Shown: one piece after another, positions 10,901 through 20,887 of the stretch | Position numbering within the stretch: position 1 is the stretch's first letter | Layout: every line of letters begins with the position of its first letter | DNA from: Lucinisca nassula | Taxonomy: Eukaryota > Mollusca > Bivalvia > Lucinida > Lucinidae | Assembly (NCBI GenBank): GCA_963580285.1 | Contig: OY757011.1 | Location: forward strand, 203,191,644-203,255,643 | DNA: 64,000 nt | Direction: 5' to 3' | Translations under genes and position numbers: made by a program | Notes under the pieces: model-generated | Databases searched by the model: none | What the model saw: the letters and a program-made list of their open reading frames with translations, nothing else | Told to the model about the DNA's origin: nothing

Positions 10901-11035
10901 GTAACTGTCCTTTTGGTTTTCCACTTGTGACGTTGTCATCATATTGAAATTATTTTTGTGTTCGTGCTTCTTAGTCGGGCAAAGTGGGGTAATTGTACCA
11001 ATTCCTGACCGTGGTTTTCACTTCTATTCTCTATA
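10901..11035 (+). mobile_element. LINE-B 3' fragment, diverged
   Basis: GTAACTGTCCTTTTGGTTTTCC, AATTCCTGACCGTGG and CACTTCTATTCT follow the same order as the LINE-B tail at 35460-35605, with clear divergence. Confidence 0.55.
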
Positions 11036-11235
11036 TGACCATTACACGGACTTGCCAATCTGATGCTAATTTGAGGCTTAACTGACGGTACAGGTAGCAC
11101 TGAAGGTTTTGTCGTGCGCTAGTTAACTTGTTACTTTTTTCTGTGGCTGTTGGATGTTGGTATTTCGGGATTAACACGATTTAGAAACATGTGGTCTCGA
11201 TGTGTTGTTTGTACAATGTCGCACCGCCCGCGAGG

Positions 11236-11460
11236 ATGAGACTCTTGGTGACTGTTGTTGTTGTGTTAAGCTTATGTGTTTCTAACCATTCGGCTGTCCT
11301 CTCGATCCGAACCGTGGCAAGCGATCCGATCATTCCCGTTGAAAACGCCTACAGAAAACCAATACATGTACCCAAAAGCGATTCGTCCCATAATAACTGT
11401 CAGCTGCGTGTGGCCTTTAGAAGTTGTCATCATTCTATCATGCCAATTAAATTTGCATGA
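11236..11460 (+). CDS. Candidate small secreted-protein exon (weak)
   Basis: From the second in-frame ATG (11236) the frame encodes MRLLVTVVVVLSLCVSNHSA, a plausible signal peptide with a short n-region, valine/leucine core and small residues near a cleavage site. A polar stretch with three cysteines and a stop at 11460 follow. The base at -3 is A, favourable for initiation. The surrounding ~300 bp is not part of any repeat family I recognise here. Against it: only 74 codons, no clear splice donor and no homologue I know. It could be a first exon or chance. Confidence 0.25.
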   Translation: MRLLVTVVVVLSLCVSNHSAVLSIRTVASDPIIPVENAYRKPIHVPKSDSSHNNCQLRVAFRSCHHSIMPIKFA

Positions 11461-11708
11461 TTTCTATGACGTTAGACTATACGACAAGGCATTAACGAAT
11501 CCCGTAATATCTCAGAAAAGAGAATCTTAATGTAATTACCCGTGATTGGACATCAATTATCACACAGTTTCGGTGACTTTAAAGGACAAAGTCTATAGGT
11601 CTTCGGTAGAATCACGGGCTACTAATTGGTATGTTGTAGAGCCTCCTCGTATTTTAATGATTTTCTTTCTATTTTGCGTTTTGAACGACGTGTTCGGTGG
11701 AGAAGTTT

Positions 11709-11915
11709 TGTACAGTAAAATTCCGTTATTAACGTAAGTCAACATTAAGATTTATTCTATTAATAAGCACATTTTCGAAAGGTTTTAGTTATTCTTTCTG
11801 TTTGTGTTTTAGGCCCAGTGTCCTGTAGAAGATGAACACCTTTGGGACCGTTCACAACAGGCCTTAAAGGCCACTTTTGAAGAGACCCAAAGATGGTCCA
11901 AATATAGTGCTTTTA
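11709..11915. mobile_element. Tc1/mariner-type MITE, diverged
   Basis: Left end TACAGTAAAATTCCGTTATT matches the ends of the nested copy at 41575-41783. Inside, ACCTTTGGGACCGTTCA and GGCCTTAAAGGCCACTTTTG reproduce that element's internal hairpin. The right terminus is degraded (TGCTTTTACTG). Confidence 0.65.
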
Positions 11916-12020
11916 CTGTTGTTATTGGTCGTCCATTTTAAAACTGAGCGCTTGCTTAATCCATTTGAACATTTTGGTGTAATTTCAAAGTGTGAATTGT
12001 CGCAGTAGAGCTTACCATTG

Positions 12021-12320
12021 TTTGTTTCTTTGATTTGAGGTTTAACGTCCCCGTCAACACTGTAAAGGTCATTTTGGAGACGTTGCTTCCAATTTTGTGG
12101 GACTTTTACCCAACATTGAGGTGAAATGACATCTCAAGCCCTGTCGCCCAATGAAACCAATAGGGTTTATTAAGCACCGCAGTTCCTCGCACCGCAGTTC
12201 CTGGACAGGCTTAGATCCTCTAAGCGGTTTACCAGTACTAGTGTGCGGGCCGGATTCAGCTCTGCGTGGAAGCATCATGCAGCCCATATATTTCTTCAAG
12301 CCCCTATGGGCGGGGGCGAT
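12021..12320 (-). mobile_element. S1 retroposon with 13 bp target duplication
   Basis: GAGCTTACCATTG occurs at 12008-12020 and 12321-12333, perfect on both sides. On the minus strand the body runs from CGCCCATAGGGG to the AAATCAAA..AAACA tail. A short GCACCGCAGTTCCTC duplication lies inside (12174-12202). Confidence 0.9.
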
Positions 12321-12519
12321 GAGCTTACCATTGACTTGTTGTGTTTAGGGGAGTCAGACTATTGAGAGTAATTTGCCAATGTCCACAAGAGAAAATAATA
12401 CACATGGAAAATACACAAAGTAATAGAAGATTCCAGACAGGGAAGTTGGAAACGGCAGACACCTCTAACTATGCGACATTGGTTCAAGTGTGAAAGGGTG
12501 AAAATCATGGTGACGTACA

Positions 12520-13070
12520 TTTTACGGTCCAGTGATTTTGCCATATATCTTCAATACTATTTGATAGAGACGTGTCATACCTGTGATTATTTGATTCATA
12601 GGCCCCCAACGATTGATCTCAAATATATCTAGGTCAGTGTGTCATATATTTCATGGTTCAGTGATTTTGCTTTATATCTTGAATACTACTGAACCGAGAA
12701 ATATATGTCATAGTGACCTACATTTATTTTGCAGACAAATATCGTTTCATACTGACTCATAACATCAAGTTATGACGTTCATATACCAAAACGTCTTCGC
12801 GTTAAAAGCCAAAATCACTGGATCATGAAATATAGGTCGTAGTGACCTACATTTATTTTGAAGACAAATATCGGGCCATATTGACTCATAATACCAAGTT
12901 ATGATGCTCATATATCATAAGGTCTTCGTGTTATAAGGCAAAATCACTGGACCATGAAATATAGGTCATGATGACATTCGTTTCTCTGGTCAAATGTCGG
13001 GTCGAACTGTCTCGTAATACTGAAGTTTGATGTCCATACAACAAGCAGTATTCGTGTTATAAGGCAAAAT
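12520..13070. repeat. Inverted arrangement of ~120-130 bp satellite-like units
   Basis: CAGTGATTTTGC..ATATCTT..AATACT occurs twice in one orientation (about 12530 and 12656). GGCAAAATCACTGGACCATG and its variants occur in the opposite orientation near 12822, 12940 and 13058 with 'gtagtgacctacatttattttg'. The two sets face each other, so the block could form a large stem. Confidence 0.75.
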
Positions 13071-13087
13071 TACTTTTTTTTCATACC

Positions 13088-13256
13088 AGAAAATGAACAC
13101 TAGCGGTTGATACTGCATTCCGATCTACATGATCGACGCTTAGTGTTCATTTGGCAAAATGAACACTAAGCGTTGAAAGTGGCAACGCTTAGTGTTCACC
13201 ATCAACGCTTAGTGTCCATGGTGAACACTAAGCATCGAGTGAACACTAAACGGCGC
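13088..13256. repeat. Cluster of alternating inverted 15-bp motifs
   Basis: TGAACACTAAGCGTTG or its complement CAACGCTTAGTGTTCA appears about seven times within 170 bp, in alternating orientations, for example ATGAACACTAAGCGTTG at about 13160 and CAACGCTTAGTGTTCAC at about 13183. Neighbouring copies can pair into several alternative hairpins. Confidence 0.9.
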
Positions 13257-13377
13257 TACACACCTCTTCCCTACCTTCGTAAGGCAATCTGGCGTAGCTC
13301 AAATATCAACTGAAGGTCCCGATTGAGAACGATACAGAACAGTTTCTCTTCAACTGCTCGCCCAGGTGTTACCTTAT

Positions 13378-13468
13378 GCTACTACCACTTACACTGCTGC
13401 TGCTATTAGTGCTCCTACTACTACTACTAACCCCATCACTACTACTACTACTACTTATACTACTACAT
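13378..13468 (+). repeat. (CTA/CTG)n trinucleotide repeat
   Basis: Imperfect run of CTACTACTACT with CTGCTGCTG and ACCCC interruptions. Confidence 0.9.
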
Positions 13469-13476
13469 CAATAAAA

Positions 13477-13706
13477 CAACGCCTAAATAATTTTGAACCC
13501 CCTTGAACCCCTTATTGTATCGAAAAAACTGGGGTTTTCAGGGGTAAACCTTATTCTCTTATTTCTTCTAAAATATAAATCGCTGGCATTCGTAAGAACC
13601 GCCACAATCTATTTTGAGCAGAAATAAGAAAAATATTGGAATTTGTAATCTTAAAAATTTCGGTTTTTTGGCGGTAAAATTTACAATGTATTTGTATAGA
13701 CAAGCC
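13477..13706 (+). mobile_element. PalM copy, hairpin partly deleted
   Basis: AACGCCTAAATAATTTTGAA, AACTGGGGTTTTCAGGGG and TTTACAATGTATTTGTATAG are PalM landmarks. The centre reads CGTAAGAACCGCCACAATCT: the right half of the palindrome is missing, and the terminal bases are degraded. The 159-codon minus frame at 13551-14030 runs through it and is not treated as a gene. Confidence 0.75.
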
Positions 13707-14256
13707 ATCTGATCTGTAATGTAAACTCTGAAGTACATTGCAATATTTTTCGCCAAGATTTGGCTTGGTAGCGAAGCATTGTTTCATCAACGAAAAAGAC
13801 ACAGAGCAGTGAATCGTTTGATAGATGAAACAGAACAAACGTCTACTACTGACATCCGCGTTGTTCACTGGCGTCTTATTTAACAGACAAATATGACAAT
13901 CGCTGTGAAATAAACAAAATGTTGAGGGTATGACACTGTGATTTATTGAACAGATTGACCTGAACTCAGAATGTAAGGCAGCAGAGGAAATTAATATAAT
14001 ATGAAATAGGCGCGACCTAACTGCAACCAACCGTTTTGATGTTTATAAACCTCCCATTTTGTGCATTCAGTATTAGGTGGGTCTTTTTTAAATGAAAAGG
14101 TTTTCTAAATGGACATTTGCAGTAATACCGCAAAATTCCTACATTTAGAACTCCTTTTGGACTGTTCTAAAGTTTAACAGTCTCAAAGGTGGTCGACAGC
14201 AACTAAGTTAAACTTGAACTGTGCAATAGATAGTTGACCGAAAAAAAAATCAAAAA

Positions 14257-16806
14257 CAAGAGGACCATGATGGTCCTCAATCGCTCATCTGAGGTAAGAG
14301 ATTTACATCCTTAATATTTAAGTTTGACAAGGCAGATGCTACGAGTTTTTTATGCTATTATCTGAACACTCTTCGTAGAGATTGAAGATTGAAGCAAAAA
14401 CCGTGGCCTCCAGATGCTGTATAAGGTTTTCGAGGACTTTGACCTAGTGACCTAGATTTTGACCTGACATGACCCATATTCAAACCTGACTCAGATATCA
14501 TCAAGTCAAACATTCTGATTAAGTTTCATGAAATTTGAAGCAGAACTATTGTCTCTAGAGGGTGAACAAGGATTTCAATGAATTTGACCTAGTGACCTAG
14601 TTTTTACCTGATATGACCCACATTCATACTTGACCCAGATATCATCAAGACAAACATTCTGATAAAGTTTCATGAAGATTGAAGCAAAATTGTGGTCTCT
14701 AGAGGATGAACAAGGTAAATGTTGATGACGCACGTCACATGATGAATGATGCACGACGCACCTACGACGGACAAAAGGTGATCACAAAAGCTCACCTTGA
14801 GCTTTGCTCAGGTGCGCAAAAAATTGAGGTCTCTAGAGTGTGAACAAGGTTTTTCTATGATTTGACCAACTGACCTACATTTTGAACCCACATGACCCAT
14901 ATTCGAACTTGACCTAGATATTGAAGATATGATCATTCTCAGCAAGTTTGATGATGATTGGACCAAAACTGTGGCCTCTAGAGTGTTAACAAGGTTTTTC
15001 AATGATTTAACATACCAACCTACTTTTTAAACTCACATGACCCATATTCGAACTTGACCTAGATATTGTAGAGATGATCATTCTGAGAAAGTTTGATGAT
15101 GATTGAACCAAAACTGTGGCCTCTACAGTGTTAAAAAGGTTTTTCTATGATTTGACTTACTGACCTACTTTTTGATCCCATATAATCCATATTTGAACTT
15201 TACTGAGCTATTGTCAGGATGATCATTTTAAGCAAATTTAAGGATGATTGGACCAAAACTGTGGCCTCTAGAGTCTTAACGGTTTTTCTATGATTTGACC
15301 TACTGGCCTACTTTTTGACCTGACATGACCCATATTCGTACATGACCAAGTTATTGACAGGATAATCATTCTGAGCAAGTTTGATGATGATTGAATCAAA
15401 ACTGTGGCCTCTAGAGTCTTAACAAGGTTTTTCTATGATTTGACCTACTGACCCACTTTTTGACCCGAAATGACCCATATTCGAACCTCACCGAGATATT
15501 GTCAGGTTGATCGTTCTGAGCAAATTTGAGGATGATTGGACCAAAACTGTGGCCTCTAGAGTCTTAATAATGTTTTTTCTATGATTTGACCTGCTGACCT
15601 ACTTTTTGATTCCATATGACCTGTATTCGAACTTGACCGAGATATTGTCAGGATGATCATTCTTAGCAAAATTGAGGATGATTGTACCAAAACTGTGGCC
15701 TCTAGCGTCTTATCAAGGTTTTTCTATGATTTGACCTGCTGACCTACTTTTTGACCCGACATGACCCATATTCCAACTTGACCGAGATATTGTCAGGATG
15801 ATCATTCTGAAAAAGTTTCAGGATGATTGGACCAAAATTGTGGCCTCTAGAGTCTTATCAAGGTTTTTCTATGATTTGACCTGATGACCTACTTTTTACC
15901 CGACATGACCCATATTTGTACCTGACCAAGATATTGACAGAATAATTATTCTGAGCAAGTTTGAGGTTGATTGGACCTAAACTGTGGCCTCTAGAGTCTT
16001 AACAAGGTTTTTCTATGGTTTGACCTACTGACCTACTTTTTGACCCGAAATTACCAGTATTTGAACTTGACTGAGATATTGTCAGGATGATCATTCTGGG
16101 CAAATTTGAGGCTGATTGGACTAAAACTGTGGCCTCTAGAGCGTTCACAAGGTTTTTCTATGATATGACCTGCTGACCTACTTTTGGACCCGACATGACC
16201 CATATTTAAACTTTACCGAGATATTGCCAGGATGATCATTCTGAGCAAGTTTCAGGATGATTGGACTAAAACTGTGGCCTCTAGAGTCTTAAGGTTTTTC
16301 TTTGATTTGACCTGCTGACCTACTTTTTGACCCGACATGACCCATATTCGAACTTGACCGAGATATTGTCAAGATGATCATTCTGAGCAAGTTTCAGGAT
16401 GATTGGACCAAAACTGTGGCCTCTAGAGTCTTAACAAGGTTTTTCTATGATTTGACCTGCTGACCTACTTTTTGACCCGACATGACCCATATTCAAACTT
16501 GACCGAGATATTGTCAGGATGATCAGTCTGAGCAAGTTTCAGGATGATTGGACCAAAACTGTGGCCTCTAGAGTCTTAACAAGGTTTTTCTATGATTTGA
16601 CCTACTGACCTTCTTTTTGACCCGACATAACCCAGGTCGAACTTGACCCAGATATCATTAAGACAAACATTCTGGTAAAGTTTCATGAGGACTGAAGCAA
16701 AATTGTGGTCTTTAGAGTCTTAACAAGGTAAATGTTGACGACGCACGTAAGACGGACAAAAGGTGATCACAAAAGCTCATATTGAGCTTCGCTCAGGTGA
16801 GTTAAA
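14257..16806 (+). mobile_element. T-element T3: 17 units of ~145 bp between terminal modules
   Basis: The start AACAAGAGGACCATGATGGTCCT folds into a hairpin (AGGACCAT/ATGGTCCT) and is followed by TCGCTCATCTGAG. Units marked by TGTGGCCTCTAGAGTCTTAA start near 14403, 14551, 14694, 14826, 14971, 15117, 15261, 15407, 15550, 15697, 15840, 15984, 16129, 16276, 16415, 16560 and 16708. The spacing is a steady 143-147 bp in most of the array. The end at 16735-16806 has GACGACGCACGTAAGACGG, AAAGGTGATCACAAAAGCTC and CTCAGGTGAGTTAAAA. GCTCAyCTGAG near the start and CTCAGGTGAG at the end are inverted relative to each other. No coding frame. Confidence 0.85.
14735..14816 (+). mobile_element. Internal end module within T3
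   Basis: GATGACGCACGTCACATGAT, AAAGGTGATCACAAAAGCTC and TTGAGCTTTGCTCAGGTG reproduce the distal end of T3 but lie after only three units. The array then resumes. So 14257-14816 looks like a short complete element and 14817-16806 like a second array that ends in the same module. Confidence 0.7.
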
Positions 16807-16987
16807 AAATCACTCCTTCCAGAGAATGGTACCGGTATTTAGTAGAACCAGTATTATTTTTGAAAACTGCAGTTGCATCCATACTTTAGGGTAGGGAAGA
16901 GTTATTATTTCTGTTCAAGAGATAGAAATGTCAGAATTCTATCTATTCACCATATTTGCATTATTTGCTGCCACATTGTCAATATTG

Positions 16988-17057
16988 GAAAAACAGGTAA
17001 CCAGACCCTCCCCACTGACCTTGAAGGTCAGTGTGTTCTGGTTACCTGTTTTTCCAA
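16988..17057. repeat. Solitary ~70 bp hairpin
   Basis: GGAAAAACAGGTAACCAGA and TCTGGTTACCTGTTTTTCC flank CACTGACCTTGAAGGTCAGTG, itself a palindrome. The near-perfect stem has two short mismatched stretches. No second copy in the window. Confidence 0.85.
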
Positions 17058-17113
17058 CTTTGATAACCTTCAGACTAGGAACCAACAGATAATGCACAAA
17101 TAAGGTGAATCTA

Positions 17114-17426
17114 TCCACCCCACCCCCTCCCCCACCCCCATTGGGACTTGAAGGAATAGATGGGCTGCATGATGCTTCCACGCAAAGCTGAAACCGACCC
17201 GCACACAAGTACTGGTACACTGCTGAGAGGATCTAAGCCTGCCCAGGCAAAGCAGTGCGAGTCAGACCGTCCATGCTTATAAACCCTATTGGTTTCATTG
17301 GGCGGCAGGGCTTGATATGTCATTTCATTTCGATGTTGGGTAAAAGTCCCACAAAATTGGAAGCAGAGTCTCCAAAATGACCTATAAGGTGTTGACGGGG
17401 ACGTTAAACCTCAAATCAAACAAACA
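17114..17426 (+). mobile_element. S1 retroposon
   Basis: GATGGGCTGCATGATGCTTC through GACGGGGACGTTAAACCTCA to (CAAA)n. AATCTATC before (17106-17113) and after the tail (about 17427-17434) suggests an 8 bp target duplication. Confidence 0.8.
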
Positions 17427-17445
17427 AAATCTATCTATCTCCCCA

Positions 17446-17757
17446 AGGTGCCCCCCGCCCCACTCCATCGGGGCTTTAAGAAATAGATTGGCTGCATGAT
17501 GCTTCCACGCAGAGCTGAAACCGACAGCACATGAGTACTGCCTGGTTAACCGTTTAAGAGGATCTATGCCTGCCCAGGGAAAGCAGTGCAAGTCAGGCTG
17601 TCCATGCTTATAAACCATACTGGTTTATGGGATCCAAGGCTTGAGATGTCATTTCATCTCAATGTCGGGTAAAAGTAGCACAAAATTGGAAGCAACATCA
17701 TCAAAATTACCTATACAGTGTTGATGGGGATGTTAAACATCAAATCAAACAATCAAA
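17446..17757 (+). mobile_element. S1 retroposon, head-to-tail with the previous copy
   Basis: Same landmarks, with CATCGGGGCTTTAAGAAATA at the head and ATGTTAAACATCAAATCAAA at the tail. CTCCCCAAGG on the left and CTCCCAATGG on the right could be a decayed target duplication. It inserted almost at the tail of the copy at 17114. Confidence 0.8.
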
Positions 17758-17759
17758 AC

Positions 17760-18585
17760 TCCCAATGGAATGGAAAACGGGTCTAGAAGAAGATCCTTCA
17801 GGAATCGTGATTCTTCTATACACAAGTTACAAGTACGTCACATTAGGTGTAGATTATTACATACAGTCCGGAAGCCTACACAGTAATTCTGTAATTACGG
17901 CATCTCTAACCTGCGCAGGCACAGGAAATTCTATATCAGAATATAGATAAGACCAATTCATTATCACAGAGTTTGTAGTTGGCCTGTTGATTTGCCCAGT
18001 AAACTTGCCGAATGTGTAAAAAGTCAAAATACGGGTCAAAAATATATCTACGATGCAGTCCAGTAACATTGCGTACATTAAGTTTTGGTCTAAGCTCTTA
18101 TATGTGACTGTGTCAAAGCCACCACCACAAACATTGCAACACTTGCCCTACCAACTATCTGCAATGAAAATTGGTCTCTGAATTTTTAACAAACAGGACA
18201 AAGACTTCTTTGAAAAGGGATACCCCCTTGAAATGGAACTACCAATTTTTTCCCCCAACACAGCACACTAAAAAGTTTTAAGCTACTTGAACATGGGGCT
18301 TGACTTGAACAAGTTGTTGATTACCGGTAGTTATTCTGCAATGTTGTTAGATGCAGTGAGTTTAGATATAAAATATTTGTGCCTTTGGCTAGTTCAAACT
18401 CAGTGTTGACTATGGAAATCTTCGGATTTTTCTTATTTTGAGAAAAATTAAAAGTTCTGAGAAACGGGCACAGCTGCAAGTACAAGCTCGTGTTTTCAAG
18501 GCTTTACACAACTTAATGCTGACACATGATAAAAGTGAAACTGACATGAGGGATATAGTTTAATACTGAAAATATGCAAGTGTTG
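17760..18585. other. No recognised feature
   Basis: About 800 bp without a repeat shared elsewhere in the window. A 61-codon frame (17765-17950) has no motif. Nothing can be supported. Confidence 0.4.
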
Positions 18586-18588
18586 GAC

Positions 18589-18748
18589 CGTCCATGCTTA
18601 TAAACCCTATTGGTTTCATTGGCCAGCAGGGCTTGCGATGTCATTTCAACTCAATGTCGGATAAAAGTCCTACAAAACTGGAAGAAACTTCTCCAAAATG
18701 ACCTTTACGGTGTTGATGGGGATGTTAAATCTCAAATGAAACAAATAT
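18589..18748 (+). mobile_element. S1 retroposon, 5'-truncated
   Basis: Begins at GACCGTCCATGCTTATAAAC and runs to GATGTTAAATCTCAAATGAA. A further 45 bp S1 tail piece lies at 18948-18992. Confidence 0.75.
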
Positions 18749-18947
18749 TTCTATTATTATTTACATAGTAAAGCTGCTGCAACATACTGAAAATAGAAAT
18801 CCATTTTATAATCAATGAGCTAAAAACATGGATTTTTATGACTTGGGTGGCAGATTTTCAACTAGACCATTCGGACCAGCCAGCCACTGACCTCACTAGA
18901 CCTGACCTGGTCCAGCTTTTCACCAGACAAAATCCGTCGGTCTTGGG

Positions 18948-18992
18948 TTGGTGTTGATGGGGACTTTAAACCTCAAATCAAACAAACAAACA
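18948..18992 (+). mobile_element. S1 tail fragment
   Basis: TGTTGATGGGGACTTTAAAC followed by CTCAAATCAAACAAACAAAC; only the last ~45 bp of S1. Confidence 0.65.
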
Positions 18993-19313
18993 CTCCTGGT
19001 GTACATTACATATACATGTATATACACTCCAGGTTTCGCAGGATGGAGCTGCCTACATAGTAAACAGGCTGTTGTTGTTGATGAAATTATGGTATGGATC
19101 TTTAACCTGCACAGGGGGTGGTTCTCCCTGCACAGGGGGCCTCCAGTTAACGTCTGGATCCAAAGGACTGTGCACGTGTGGCATTCATACCTGCAAATGA
19201 TGCCAATGGAGCATGTTCGGACACCGCAATTTTATTACTGCTGCTGGGAATCGAAGTGGGGGCCCCTAGCATCAGAGGCAAGTGCACTAACCACTGAGCT
19301 ACCACACTCCACT
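18993..19313 (-). mobile_element. tRNA-headed SINE S5
   Basis: On the minus strand it starts GGAGTGTGGTAGCTCAGTGG (A-box TAGCTCAGTGG) and has a CTTCGATTCCC B-box. The body extends to about 18993 with ATCCATACCATAATTTCATC. The head resembles a tRNA cloverleaf. No clean target duplication found. The 138-codon frame across it is not a gene. Confidence 0.7.
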
Positions 19314-19440
19314 ATATTTTTTTCACTCATATGTTTGCATTTTACACATTCCACAAGCTTTTAGAGCAAATCAAGGGACCAAGATAGAAATATAGATAGG
19401 AAGATAGGTGTTCTTAGGGGGGATCCTGGGGAATTGGTAG

Positions 19441-19442
<2 letters not shown>

Positions 19443-19475
<33 letters not shown>
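19443..19475 (+). repeat. Poly(T) tract, 33 bases
   Basis: Uninterrupted T run; possibly the reverse of a retroposon tail, but no element head is recognisable next to it. Confidence 0.9.
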
Positions 19476-19480
<5 letters not shown>

Positions 19481-19664
19481 CCAAGCAATAAAGCGGCAAT
19501 CATTTTGGGTCAGCCCTTGGCAAAAGATAAGAATAAAGACAGGCAGTTGGACCAGATTAACTATTATTTGATCCAAAGTTATTTTTACTCCACAAGAAAT
19601 ATATTGGGCTGCATGGTGTTTCTGTGTAAAGCGATATTCTGATCTGATATCAACAGCATCTTTA

Positions 19665-19939
19665 CATTACGAAAACATGCCTTTGCAAATACAATGTAAA
19701 CTTAAACGCAAAAAAACCCTGAAAATTTCAAGATGGTACATTGTGATGTTTTTCTTATTTCGACTCAAAATATAGATTGTGGGTACAAGTTATAACTGCC
19801 TCACTGAGGGGGTTCTAACAAGTTCCCACAATCTATATTTTAGAGAGGAAAATCGAAACATAATGTTGACCCACTGTAAACCCCAGTTTTACTATTAGGG
19901 TTCAAGGGGCTCAGAATAATACTTGCTTGTTTTTGTGGA
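19665..19939 (-). mobile_element. PalM copy
   Basis: Left end CATTACGAAAACATGCCTTT; hairpin with ATATAGATTGTGGGTACAAG and ACAATCTATATTTTAGAG; right end degraded to CTTGCTTGTTTTTGTGG. An S1 fragment begins directly at its right edge. Confidence 0.8.
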
Positions 19940-20040
19940 ATTACTGGTAAACTGCTAAGCCTGCCCAGGCAGAGTGGTGCGAGTCTGCCCGTCCATACAT
20001 ATAAACCCTACTGGTTTCATTGGATGGCAGGGTTTGACAC
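19940..20040 (+). mobile_element. S1 internal fragment
   Basis: TTACTGGTAAACTGCTAAGC, GTGGTGCGAGTC, ATATAAACCCTACTGGTTTC. Both S1 ends are missing. Confidence 0.65.
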
Positions 20041-20481
20041 AATGATTTGTATAGACTTCCTGATAGATGCACGCATTGCTGTTATCTATCAAAGATCTTT
20101 TATTGGCCAGAAAAAATGAAATGCTTAAACTGCTAGACAAATTCTAAAGTCTAGCTCAGGCAAATACTTTAATGCAGTACTAAATGAGAACTAAATGAGA
20201 ACTGGCCTGACAAGTCCATTGCCCAACTGTCATGAGGGCAAGTCCAAATGTTGGCTATGCAAGTGATTTTTAGCTTGCCTGTACGAAGTACATTACCCTT
20301 CTGTTGTCCTCTTATGAGGTTTAGAAGTATCGGAAGAAAGAAAGAGAGCTATTGTTGTCACCTAGGATGTGCCTGGTTGTGTGTGCGTTCCCGTCACACT
20401 GCGGTAAAGTTTTTCAAATGCTTATATCTCAACAGTCACTCATCACAGAGCACTCATATTTGGAACTTAAGTACCTGGGAG

Positions 20482-20887
20482 GTAAGGCTGGCACTATCAG
20501 TTGGATAATCGATTATTATTGATCGATATATTCCACACAAATGAATATCATTACTGATTTGCTTGCAATCGATTATTTGATATGTACAATTTACTTCCAA
20601 AAGTTATGCCTAAAATAGCTGTATGAGTGACAAACAGTGCAAACCCAGATGAGACACCGTGTTCTGTGGCGTCTCTGACCCCCCTCTCATCTGGGTCTAC
20701 ACTGTTTTCTCAGGTCTGTCTGTCCAAATACATATGGCAAAGTACAGCATATGGTAGGAGTCGCGCTCAGACAGAAAGCCAGACAGGTAAAATTATGGCT
20801 AAATCTTCAGTAATTACTAATTGATTATCGATCGCAATGACAGGAATGATAATTGATTATCTTTTCAGCTCTGATTAGCCAGCCCTA
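20482..20887. mobile_element. hAT-like MITE, 406 bp, with nested HpC
   Basis: Left end GTAAGGCTGGCACTATCAG and right end CTGATTAGCCAGCCCTA form an imperfect inverted repeat of the TAGGGCTGGC type seen in hAT elements. CCTGGGAG (20474-20481) and CCGGGAG (20888-20894) look like an ~8 bp target duplication. The sister unit at about 21015 reads ACCTGGGAGTGTCTTCTGAG without the insertion. Inside, ATCGATTATTATTGATCG and AATTGATTATCGATCG extend the inverted character. Confidence 0.75.
20630..20709. mobile_element. HpC core hairpin inside the hAT-like MITE
   Basis: CAAACAGTGCAAACCCAGAT and ATCTGGGTCTACACTGTTTT form the stem; the loop is about 35 nt. Confidence 0.8.

Noticed and set aside
13551..14030. 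159-codon minus frame as a gene
   Set aside because: Its C-terminal part translates a PalM copy and the rest shows no motif, so chance openness is more likely.
18948..19364. 138-codon plus frame as a gene
   Set aside because: It runs antisense through a tRNA-headed SINE (S5) and an S1 tail.
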